A stretch of DNA of 21,604 bases from Utricularia gibba. Lineage: Eukaryota > Streptophyta > Magnoliopsida > Lamiales > Lentibulariaceae. A model generated the notes under the pieces. That model did no database searches and was not told the origin of the DNA. It was given only the letters and a program-made list of their open reading frames with translations. Position 1 is the first letter of the stretch; each line of letters opens with the position of its first letter. Below are positions 12,325 through 21,265 of this stretch, piece after piece. The position numbers and the translations under genes were made by a program. The DNA is taken from positions 1 through 21,604 of the forward strand of contig NEEC01000360.1 in assembly GCA_002189035.1 (NCBI GenBank), written 5' to 3'.

Positions 12325-13382
12325 GTCTCTAGTGGCTATTTGATTCTTTTGCCTTGTATGTTGTTCGCATCAATTTCGAGAACATGAAGCACATTATTAA
12401 ATGCAGTCACCACGGAATGCCACGTGAGACACCTTTCGTTGTGGCCCTTTTTTAATATGTCCACAGTTATCGGACAAACGTAACTCCAAATTATAATACT
12501 TGGAGCTCGAAAAGGGCTTCCCAACAGTGTGCTATGAAGAGCAAGGATCTGCATGTTATGCAAGAGGTGCTTCGCGGACCAGGATGTGCGACGTAGTCAT
12601 TTCATTGCGCATCACCATTCGGGTGCAGCCGAAAAATCACACGTGCACGGGATTTGTTAAAAATAAATATTTACGCATATCCTGAGTATACAACAGTGTT
12701 GGGATAAGTGATGCCACGAAATTCATGATGTAACATGTGACTTTTTTCCATCTTGATCGCATATCCGATGAAGTTTGACACCATATGTTTTGGCTGTTGA
12801 TTGATTCAATTAGTTGCTATGATACTTCTGATTCTTGATGCACCATTCCCATACACCATGTCTCTAGTGGCTATTTGATTCTTTTGCCGTGTATCCCATT
12901 TGCATCAATGTCGAGAACGAGAAGCACATTCTTAGACGCAGCCACCAAGAAAGGACACCTAAGACACTTTTCGTTGTGGCTTGTTTTTAATATGTCCACA
13001 GTTATCGGACAAACGTAACTCCAAATTATAATACTTGGAGCTCGAAAAGGGCTTCCCAACAGTGTGCTATGAAGAGCAAGGATCTGCATGTTATGCAAGA
13101 GGTGCTTCGCGGACCAGGATGTGCGACGTAGTCATTTCATTGCGCATCATCATTCGGGGTGCATCCTAAAAATCACACGTGCACGGGATTCATTAAAAAT
13201 AAATATTTACGCATATCCAGAGTGTATAACAGTGTTGGGATAAGTGATGCCACGAAATTCATGATGTAGCATGTGACTTTTTTCCAACTTGATCGCATAG
13301 TAGATGAATTCTGACACCATATGTTGATGCATTTAGTTGCTATGATACTTCTGATTCTTGATGCACCATTCCCGTATACCAT
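12325..13382. repeat. Dimer 12 (1058 bp), regular
   Basis: The A unit 12325-12859 has CATTCGGGTGCAGCC and GCACGGGATTTGTT. The B unit 12860-13382 matches the reference. Confidence 0.95.
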
Positions 13383-14440
13383 GTCTCTAGTGGCTATTTG
13401 ATTCTTTTGCCTTGTATGTTGTTCGCATCAATTTCGAGAACATGAAGCACATTATTAAATGCAGTCACCACGGAATGCCACGTGAGACACCTTTCGTTGT
13501 GGCCCTTTTTTAATATGTCCACAGTTATCGGACAAACGTAACTCCAAATTATAATACTTGGAGCTCGAAAAGGGCTTCCCAACAGTGTGCTATGAAGAGC
13601 AAGGATCTGCATGTTATGCAAGAGGTGCTTCGCGGACCAGGATGTGCGACGTAGTCATTTCATTGCGCATCATCATTCGGGTGCATCCTAAAAATCACAC
13701 GTGCACGGGATTCATTAAAAATAAATATTTACGCATATCCAGAGTGTATAACAGTGTTGGGATAAGTGATGCCACGAAATTCATGATGTAACATGTGACT
13801 TTTTTCCATCTTGATCGCATATCCGATGAAGTTTGACACCATATGTTTTGGCTGTTGATTGATTCAATTAGTTGCTATGATACTTCTGATTCTTGATGCA
13901 CCATTCCCATACACCATGTCTCTAGTGGCTATTTGATTCTTTTGCCGTGTATCCCATTTGCATCAATGTCGAGAACGAGAAGCACATTCTTAGACGCAGC
14001 CACCAAGAAAGGACACCTAAGACACTTTTCGTTGTGGCTTGTTTTTAATATGTCCACAGTTATCGGACAAACGTAACTCCAAATTATAATACTTGGAGCT
14101 CGAAAAGGGCTTCCCAACAGTGTGCTATGAAGAGCAAGGATCTGCATGTTATGCAAGAGGTGCTTCGCGGACCAGGATGTGCGACGTAGTCATTTCATTG
14201 CGCATCATCATTCGGGGTGCATCCTAAAAATCACACGTGCACGGGATTCATTAAAAATAAATATTTACGCATATCCAGAGTGTATAACAGTGTTGGGATA
14301 AGTGATGCCACGAAATTCATGATGTAGCATGTGACTTTTTTCCAACTTGATCGCATAGTAGATGAATTCTGACACCATATGTTGATGCATTTAGTTGCTA
14401 TGATACTTCTGATTCTTGATGCACCATTCCCGTATACCAT
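13383..14440. repeat. Dimer 13 (1058 bp), A unit with B-type conversion tract
   Basis: The unit 13383-13917 starts as A and ends with an A tail. In between, from about 13668 to 13755, it reads as B: CATCATTCGGGTGCATCC, GGGATTCATT, CCAGAGTGTATAAC. Then GATGTAACATGTGAC returns to A. The B unit 13918-14440 is clean. Confidence 0.94.
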
Positions 14441-14564
14441 GTCTCTAGTGGCTATTTGATTCTTTTGCCTTGTATGTTGTTCGCATCAATTTCGAGAACA
14501 TGAAGCACATTATTAAATGCAGTCACCACGGAATGCCACGTGAGACACCTTTCGTTGTGGCCCT

Positions 14565-14730
14565 TTTTTAATATGTCCACAGTTATCGGACAAACGTAAC
14601 TCCAAATTATAATACTTGGAGCTCGAAAAGGGCTTCCCAACAGTGTGCTATGAAGAGCAAGGATCTGCATGTTATGCAAGAGGTGCTTCGCGGACCAGGA
14701 TGTGCGACGTAGTCATTTCATTGCGCATCA
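14565..14730. repeat. Invariant core shared by A and B monomers (A copy)
   Basis: These 166 bp match 15101-15266 in the neighbouring B monomer with no difference that I can see. They run from TTTTTAATATGTCCACAG through CTTGGAGCTCGAAAAGG to TTTCATTGCGCATCA. Across the array the usual change inside the block is one C/T difference in GGTGCTTCGCGG, seen in some A units. The block contains the dyads ATTATAAT and GAGCTC. Either conversion between A and B keeps it uniform or it is constrained, for example as a protein-binding or nucleosome-positioning segment. The sequence cannot separate these. Confidence 0.85.
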
Positions 14731-14780
14731 CCATTCGGGATGCATCCGAAAAATCACACGTGCACCGGATTTGTTAAAAA

Positions 14781-14790
14781 TAAATATTTA
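14781..14790. repeat. AT-only palindrome TAAATATTTA, once per monomer
   Basis: A perfect 10-bp palindrome lies inside the AT-rich run TTAAAAATAAATATTTACGC. The B equivalent is at 15317-15326. It is kept in nearly every monomer, including the blended ones, and is lost only in the scrambled stretch near 9386-9480. It could be a helix-bending or easily melted site, but no function can be shown from sequence alone. Confidence 0.7.
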
Positions 14791-14976
14791 CGCATATCCT
14801 GAGTATACAACAGTGTTGGGATAAGTGATGCCACGAAATTCATGATGTAACATGTGACTTTTTTCCATCTTGATCGCATATCCGATGAAGTTTGACACCA
14901 TATGTTTTGGCTGTTGATTGATTCAATTAGTTGCTATGATACTTCTGATTCTTGATGCACCATTCCCATACACCAT

Positions 14977-15499
14977 GTCTCTAGTGGCTATTTGATTCTT
15001 TTGCCGTGTATCCCATTTGCATCAATGTCGAGAACGAGAAGCACATTCTTAGACGCAGCCACCAAGAAAGGACACCTAAGACACTTTTCGTTGTGGCTTG
15101 TTTTTAATATGTCCACAGTTATCGGACAAACGTAACTCCAAATTATAATACTTGGAGCTCGAAAAGGGCTTCCCAACAGTGTGCTATGAAGAGCAAGGAT
15201 CTGCATGTTATGCAAGAGGTGCTTCGCGGACCAGGATGTGCGACGTAGTCATTTCATTGCGCATCATCATTCGGGGTGCATCCTAAAAATCACACGTGCA
15301 CGGGATTCATTAAAAATAAATATTTACGCATATCCAGAGTGTATAACAGTGTTGGGATAAGTGATGCCACGAAATTCATGATGTAGCATGTGACTTTTTT
15401 CCAACTTGATCGCATAGTAGATGAATTCTGACACCATATGTTGATGCATTTAGTTGCTATGATACTTCTGATTCTTGATGCACCATTCCCGTATACCAT
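14977..15499. repeat. Reference B monomer (523 bp)
   Basis: This is a clean copy chosen to define type B. After the phase point it reads GTGTATCCCATTTGC, then AACGAGAAGCACATTC, GACGCAGCCACC and AAAGGACACCTAAG. The invariant core follows (15101-15266), then a B-type middle (CATCATTCGGGGTGC, GGGATTCATT, CCAGAGTGTATAAC). Its tail reads CATAGTAGATGAATTCTGAC and GTTGATGCATTTAG, and it ends CGTATACCAT. The GAATTC at 15423-15428 is absent from A, so it marks each HOR period once; the previous one lies at 14364-14369. Confidence 0.93.
15101..15266. repeat. Invariant core shared by A and B monomers (B copy)
   Basis: This is the B-monomer copy of the 166-bp core, identical by eye to the A copy in the preceding unit. 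The segment just upstream (from about 15006) differs from its A counterpart at roughly 23 of 95 positions, so the left boundary of identity is abrupt. The right boundary is CATCA-TCATTCGGGG in B against CATCA-CCATTCGGGA in A. Confidence 0.85.
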
Positions 15500-16557
15500 G
15501 TCTCTAGTGGCTATTTGATTCTTTTGCCTTGTATGTTGTTCGCATCAATTTCGAGAACATGAAGCACATTATTAAATGCAGTCACCACGGAATGCCACGT
15601 GAGACACCTTTCGTTGTGGCCCTTTTTTAATATGTCCACAGTTATCGGACAAACGTAACTCCAAATTATAATACTTGGAGCTCGAAAAGGGCTTCCCAAC
15701 AGTGTGCTATGAAGAGCAAGGATCTGCATGTTATGCAAGAGGTGCTTCGCGGACCAGGATGTGCGACGTAGTCATTTCATTGCGCATCACCATTCGGGAT
15801 GCAGCCGAAAAATCACACGTGCACCGGATTTGTTAAAAATAAATATTTACGCATATCCTGAGTATAAACAGTGTTGGGATAAGTGATGCCACGAAATTCA
15901 TGATGTAACATGTGACTTTTTTCCATCTTGATCGCATATCCGATGAAGTTTGACACCATATGTTTTGGCTGTTGATTGATTCAATTAGTTGCTATGATAC
16001 TTCTGATTCTTGATGCACCATTCCCATACACCATGTCTCTAGTGGCTATTTGATTCTTTTGCCGTGTATCCCATTTGCATCAATGTCGAGAACGAGAAGC
16101 ACATTCTTAGACGCAGCCACCAAGAAAGGACACCTAAGACACTTTTCGTTGTGGCTTGTTTTTAATATGTCCACAGTTATCGGACAAACGTAACTCCAAA
16201 TTATAATACTTGGAGCTCGAAAAGGGCTTCCCAACAGTGTGCTATGAAGAGCAAGGATCTGCATGTTATGCAAGAGGTGCTTCGCGGACCAGGATGTGCG
16301 ACGTAGTCATTTCATTGCGCATCATCATTCGGGGTGCATCCTAAAAATCACACGTGCACGGGATTCATTAAAAATAAATATTTACGCATATCCAGAGTGT
16401 ATAACAGTGTTGGGATAAGTGATGCCACGAAATTCATGATGTAGCATGTGACTTTTTTCCAACTTGATCGCATAGTAGATGAATTCTGACACCATATGTT
16501 GATGCATTTAGTTGCTATGATACTTCTGATTCTTGATGCACCATTCCCGTATACCAT
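15500..16557. repeat. Dimer 15 (1058 bp), regular
   Basis: The A unit 15500-16034 has a lost C in GAGTATAAACAG and is otherwise reference-like. The B unit 16035-16557 is clean. Confidence 0.95.
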
Positions 16558-17614
16558 GTCTCTAGTGGCTATTTGATTCTTTTGCCTTGTATGTTGTTCG
16601 CATCAATTTCGAGAACATGAAGCACATTATTAAATGCAGTCACCACGGAATGCCACGTGAGACACCTTTCGTTGTGGCCCTTTTTTAATATGTCCACAGT
16701 TATCGGACAAACGTAACTCCAAATTATAATACTTGGAGCTCGAAAGGGCTTCCCAACAGTGTGCTATGAAGAGCAAGGATCTGCATGTTATGCAAGAGGT
16801 GCTTCGCGGACCAGGATGTGCGACGTAGTCATTTCATTGCGCATCATCATTCGGGTGCATCCTAAAAATCACACGTGCACGGGATTCATTAAAAATAAAT
16901 ATTTACGCATATCCAGAGTGTATAACAGTGTTGGGATAAGTGATGCCACGAAATTCATGATGTAACATGTGACTTTTTTCCATCTTGATCGCATATCCGA
17001 TGAAGTTTGACACCATATGTTTTGGCTGTTGATTGATTCAATTAGTTGCTATGATACTTCTGATTCTTGATGCACCATTCCCATACACCATGTCTCTAGT
17101 GGCTATTTGATTCTTTTGCCGTGTATCCCATTTGCATCAATGTCGAGAACGAGAAGCACATTCTTAGACGCAGCCACCAAGAAAGGACACCTAAGACACT
17201 TTTCGTTGTGGCTTGTTTTTAATATGTCCACAGTTATCGGACAAACGTAACTCCAAATTATAATACTTGGAGCTCGAAAAGGGCTTCCCAACAGTGTGCT
17301 ATGAAGAGCAAGGATCTGCATGTTATGCAAGAGGTGCTTCGCGGACCAGGATGTGCGACGTAGTCATTTCATTGCGCATCATCATTCGGGGTGCATCCTA
17401 AAAATCACACGTGCACGGGATTCATTAAAAATAAATATTTACGCATATCCAGAGTGTATAACAGTGTTGGGATAAGTGATGCCACGAAATTCATGATGTA
17501 GCATGTGACTTTTTTCCAACTTGATCGCATAGTAGATGAATTCTGACACCATATGTTGATGCATTTAGTTGCTATGATACTTCTGATTCTTGATGCACCA
17601 TTCCCGTATACCAT
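16558..17614. repeat. Dimer 16 (1057 bp), second A unit with the same B-type tract
   Basis: The unit 16558-17091 has A ends and a B-type middle (CATCATTCGGGTGCATCC, GGGATTCATT, CCAGAGTGTATAAC), the same mosaic as the unit at 13383. It also has one A lost in CTCGAAAGGGC. The B unit 17092-17614 is clean. Confidence 0.94.
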
Positions 17615-18593
17615 GTCTCTAGTGGCTATTTGATTCTTTTGCCTTGTATGTTGTTCGCATCAATTTCGAGAACATGAAGCACATTATTAAATGCAGTCAC
17701 CACGGAATGCCACGTGAGACACCTTTCGTTGTGGCCCTTTTTTAATATGTCCACAGTTATCGGACAAACGTAACTCCAAATTATAATACTTGGAGCTCGA
17801 AAAGGGCTTCCCAACAGTGTGCTATGAAGAGCAAGGATCTGCATGTTATGCAAGAGGTGTTCGCGGACCAGGATGTGCGACGTAGTCATTTCATTGCGCA
17901 TCACCATTCGGGATGCAGCCGAAAAATCACACGTGCACCGGATTTGTTAAAAATAAATATTTACGCATATCCTGAGTATACAACAGTGTTGGGATAAGTG
18001 ATGCCACGAAATTCATGATGTAACATGTGACTTTTTTCCATCTTGATCGCATATCCGATGAAGTTTGACACCATATGTTTTGGCTGTTGATTGATTCAAT
18101 TAGTTGCTATGATACTTCTGATTCTTGATGCACCATTCCCATACACCATGTCTCTAGTGGCTATTTGATTCTTTTGCCGTGTATCCCATTTGCATCAATG
18201 TCGAGAACGAGAAGCACATTCTTAGACGCAGCCACCAAGAAAGGACACCTAAGACACTTTTCGTTGTGGCTTGTTTTTAATATGTCCACAGTTATCGGAC
18301 AAACGTAACTCCAAATTATAATACTTGGAGCTCGAAAAGAGGCTTCCCAACAGTGTGCTATGAAGAGCAAGGATCTGCATGTTATGCAAGAGGTGCTTCG
18401 CGGACCAGGATGTGCGACGTAGTCATTTCATTGCGCATCATCATTCGGGGTGCATCCTAAAAATCACACGTGCACGGGATTCATTAAAAATAAATATTTA
18501 CGCATATCCAGAGTGTATAACAGTGTTGGGATAAGTGATGCCACGAAAATTAGTCATGATACTTCTGATTCTTGCACCATTCCCATACACCAT
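17615..18593. repeat. Dimer 17 (979 bp), B truncated by a deletion
   Basis: The A unit 17615-18149 is normal apart from one base lost in GAGGTGTTCGCGG. The B unit starting at 18150 is normal to about 18545, with an inserted A in CGAAAAGAGGC. It then jumps from CCACGAAA directly into ATTAGTCATGATACTTC and ends with CATACACCAT, the A-type end. The unit is only 444 bp. Confidence 0.92.
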
Positions 18594-19092
18594 GTCTCTA
18601 GTGGCTATTTGATTCTTTTGCCGTGTATTTTGCATCAATGTCGAGAACGAGAAGCACATTCTTAGACGCAGCCACCAAGAAAGGACACCTAAGACACTTT
18701 TCGTTGTGGCTTGTTTTTAATATGTCCACAGTTATCGGACACGTAACTCCAAATTATAATACTTGGAGCAAAAGGGCTTCCCAACAGTGTGATGAAGAGC
18801 AAGGATCTGCATGTTATGCAAGAGGTGCTTCGCGGATGTGCGAAGTCATTTCATTGCGCATCATCATTCGGGGTGCATCCTAAAAATCACACGTGCACGT
18901 TCATTAAAAATAAATATTTACGCATATCCAAGTGTATAACAGTGTTGGGATAAGTGATGCCACGAAATTCATGATGTAGCATGTGACTTTTTTCCAACTT
19001 GATCGCATAGTAGATGAATTCTGACACCATATGTTGATGCATTTAGTTGCTATGATACTTCTGATTCTTGATGCACCATTCCCGTATACCAT
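18594..19092. repeat. Orphan B monomer (499 bp) with many small deletions
   Basis: This unit reads as B (GCATCAATGTCGAGAACGAG and the GAATTC tail) but follows another B-start, which breaks alternation. It has short losses also within the core: GTGTATTTTGCATC, GGACACGTAAC, TTGGAGCAAAAGG, GTGTGATGAAG, GCGGATGTGCGAAGTC and GTGCACGTTCATT. It is normal from about 18940. Confidence 0.88.
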
Positions 19093-19170
19093 GTCTCTAG
19101 TGGCTATTTGATTCTTTTGCCTTGTATGTTGTTCGCATCAATTTCGAGAACATGAAGCACATTATTCACC

Positions 19171-19253
19171 ACGGAATGCACGTGAGACACCTTTCGTTGT
19201 GGCCCTTTTTTACGGAATGCCACGTGAGACACCTTTCGTTGTGGCCCTTTTTT
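19171..19253. repeat. 42-bp direct duplication inside the A unit
   Basis: Copy one (19171-19211) and copy two (19212-19253) both run from ACGGAATG through GTGAGACACCTTTCG to GTGGCCCTTTTTT. Copy one has GCACG where copy two has the normal GCCACG. They are directly adjacent, as in replication slippage or a local alignment error in the assembly. Confidence 0.85.
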
Positions 19254-19280
19254 CAATATGTCCACAGTTATCGGACAAAC

Positions 19281-19376
19281 GTAACTCCAAATTATAATAC
19301 TTGGAGCTCGAAAAGGTCGAGAACTTCCCAACAGTGTGCTATGAAGAGCAAGTAACTCCAAATTATAATACTTGGA
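19281..19376. repeat. Displaced 25-bp duplication inside the A unit
   Basis: The segment GTAACTCC...ATACTTGGA at 19281-19305 recurs at 19352-19376. There it is inserted between GAAGAGCAA and TCTGCATG, where it does not belong. Between the copies sits a foreign-phase word (GGTCGAGAACTTCCC), with TCGAGAAC normally found about 150 bp earlier in the monomer. Confidence 0.82.
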
Positions 19377-20210
19377 TCTGCATGTTATGCAAGAGGTGTT
19401 TCGCGGACCAGGATGTGCGACGTAGTCATTTCATTGCGCATCACCATTCGGGATGCAGCCGAAAAATCACACGTGCACCGGATTGTTAAAAATAAATATT
19501 TACGCATATCCTGAGTATACAACAGTGTTGGGATAAGTGATGCCACGAAATTCATGATGTAACATGTGACTTTTTTCCATCTTGATCGCATATCCGATGA
19601 AGTTTGACACCATATGTTTTGGCTGTTGATTGATTCAATTAGTTGCTATGATACTTCTGATTCTTGATGCACCATTCCCATACACCATGTCTCTAGTGGC
19701 TATTTGATTCTTTTGCCGTGTATCCCATTTGCATCAATGTCGAGAACGAGAAGCACATTCTTAGACGCAGCCACCAAGAAAGGACACCTAAGACACTTTT
19801 CGTTGTGGCTTGTTTTTAATATGTCCACAGTTATCGGACAAACGTAACTCCAAATTATAATACTTGGAGCTCGAAAAGGGCTTCCCAACAGTGTGCTATG
19901 AAGAGCAAGGATCTGCATGTTATGCAAGAGGTGCTTCGCGGACCAGGATGTGCGACGTAGTCATTTCATTGCGCATCATCATTCGGGTGCATCCTAAAAA
20001 TCACACGTGCACGGGATTCATTAAAAATAAATATTTACGCATATCCAGAGTGTATAACAGTGTTGGGATAAGTGATGCCACGAAATTCATGATGTAGCAT
20101 GTGACTTTTTTCCAACTTGATCGCATAGTAGATGAATTCTGACACCATATGTTGATGCATTTAGTTGCTATGATACTTCTGATTCTTGATGCACCATTCC
20201 CGTATACCAT

Positions 20211-21265
20211 GTCTCTAGTGGCTATTTGATTCTTTTGCCTTGTATGTTGTTCGCATCAATTTCGAGAACATGAAGCACATTATTAAATGCAGTCACCACG
20301 GAATGCACGTGAGACACCTTTCGTTGTGGCCCTTTTTTAATATGTCCACAGTTATCGGACAAACGTAACTCCAAATTATAATACTTGGAGCTCGAAAAGG
20401 GCTTCCCAACAGTGTGCTATGAAGAGCAAGGATCTGCATGTTATGCAAGAGGTGTTTCGCGGACCAGGATGTGCGACGTAGTCATTTCATTGCGCATCAC
20501 CATTCGGGATGCATCCGAAAAATCACACGTGCACCGGATTTGTTAAAAATAAATATTTACGCATATCCAGAGTACAACAGTGTTGGGATAAGTGATGCCA
20601 CGAAATTCATGATGTAACATGTGACTTTTTTCCATCTTGATCGCATATCCGATGAAGTTTGACACCATATGTTTTGGCTGTTGATTGATTCAATTAGTTG
20701 CTATGATACTTCTGATTCTTGATGCACCATTCCCATACACCATGTCTCTAGTGGCTATTTGATTCTTTTGCCGTGTATCCCATTTGCATCAATGTCGAGA
20801 ACGAGAAGCACATTCTTAGACGCAGCCACCAAGAAAGGACACCTAAGACACTTTTCGTTGTGGCTTGTTTTTAATATGTCCACAGTTATCGGACAAACGT
20901 AACTCCAAATTATAATACTTGGAGCTCGAAAAGGGCTTCCCAACAGTGTGCTATGAAGAGCAAGGATCTGCATGTTATGCAAGAGGTGCTTCGCGGACCA
21001 GGATGTGCGACGTAGTCATTTCATTGCGCATCATCATTCGGGTGCATCCTAAAAATCACACGTGCACGGGATTCATTAAAAATAAATATTTACGCATATC
21101 CAGAGTGTATAACAGTGTTGGGATAAGTGATGCCACGAAATTCATGATGTAGCATGTGACTTTTTTCCAACTTGATCGCATAGTAGATGAATTCTGACAC
21201 CATATGTTGATGCATTTAGTTGCTATGATACTTCTGATTCTTGATGCACCATTCCCTTATACCAT
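20211..21265. repeat. Dimer 20 (1055 bp), linked-variant haplotype
   Basis: The A unit 20211-20743 has GGAATGCACGTG (one C lost), GGTGTTTCGCGG, GATGCATCCG and CCAGAGTACAACAG. The B unit 20744-21265 has the three-G form CATTCGGGTGC and CCCTTATACC at its end instead of CCCGTATACC. Confidence 0.93.

Larger units (their letters stand above)
14441..14976. repeat. Reference A monomer (536 bp)
   Basis: This is a clean copy chosen to define type A. After the GTCTCTAG phase point it reads TTGTATGTTGTTCGC, then ATTATTAAATGCAGTC and GGAATGCCACGTGAG. The invariant core follows (14565-14730), then an A-type middle (CACCATTCGGGATGC, GCACCGGATTTGTT, CCTGAGTATACAAC). Its tail reads CATATCCGATGAAGTTTGAC and TTTTGGCTGTTGATTGATTC, and it ends CATACACCAT. 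The tail carries about 12 bp absent from B, which accounts for the length difference. It has two CACGTG hexamers, at 14537-14542 (A only) and 14757-14762 (shared with B). Confidence 0.93.
14441..15499. repeat. Dimer 14 (1059 bp), reference dimer
   Basis: This is one complete clean HOR period made of the reference A and B monomers. Its A has GATGCATCCGAAAAATC where most neighbouring A units have GATGCAGCCG. Confidence 0.95.
19093..20210. repeat. Dimer 19 (1118 bp), A with two internal duplications
   Basis: The A unit 19093-19688 is 596 bp instead of 535. It has lost nine bases near 19167 (CATTATTCACCACGG) and gained a 42-bp duplication, an inserted TCGAGAAC-like word near 19317, and a 25-bp duplication. 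From 19377 it is normal, with GGTGTTTCGCGG. The B unit 19689-20210 has the three-G form CATTCGGGTGC. Confidence 0.92.

Noticed and set aside
14549-14565. Possible CENP-B box at CTTTCGTTGTGGCC
   Set aside because: The TTCGTTG start matches, but the conserved CGGG at the far end of the box is absent in both A (GGCCC) and B (GGCTTG) monomers. A chance partial match is likelier.
14600-14625. TATA-like promoter at AATTATAATACTTGG
   Set aside because: It lies in every monomer without a linked gene or start-site signal. Satellite transcription is possible but cannot be inferred from this.
14772-14792. Yeast-type replication origin consensus in the run TTAAAAATAAATATTTACGC
   Set aside because: The reverse complement comes within one mismatch of the budding-yeast consensus, but such matches are common in AT-rich DNA and nothing suggests a yeast here.
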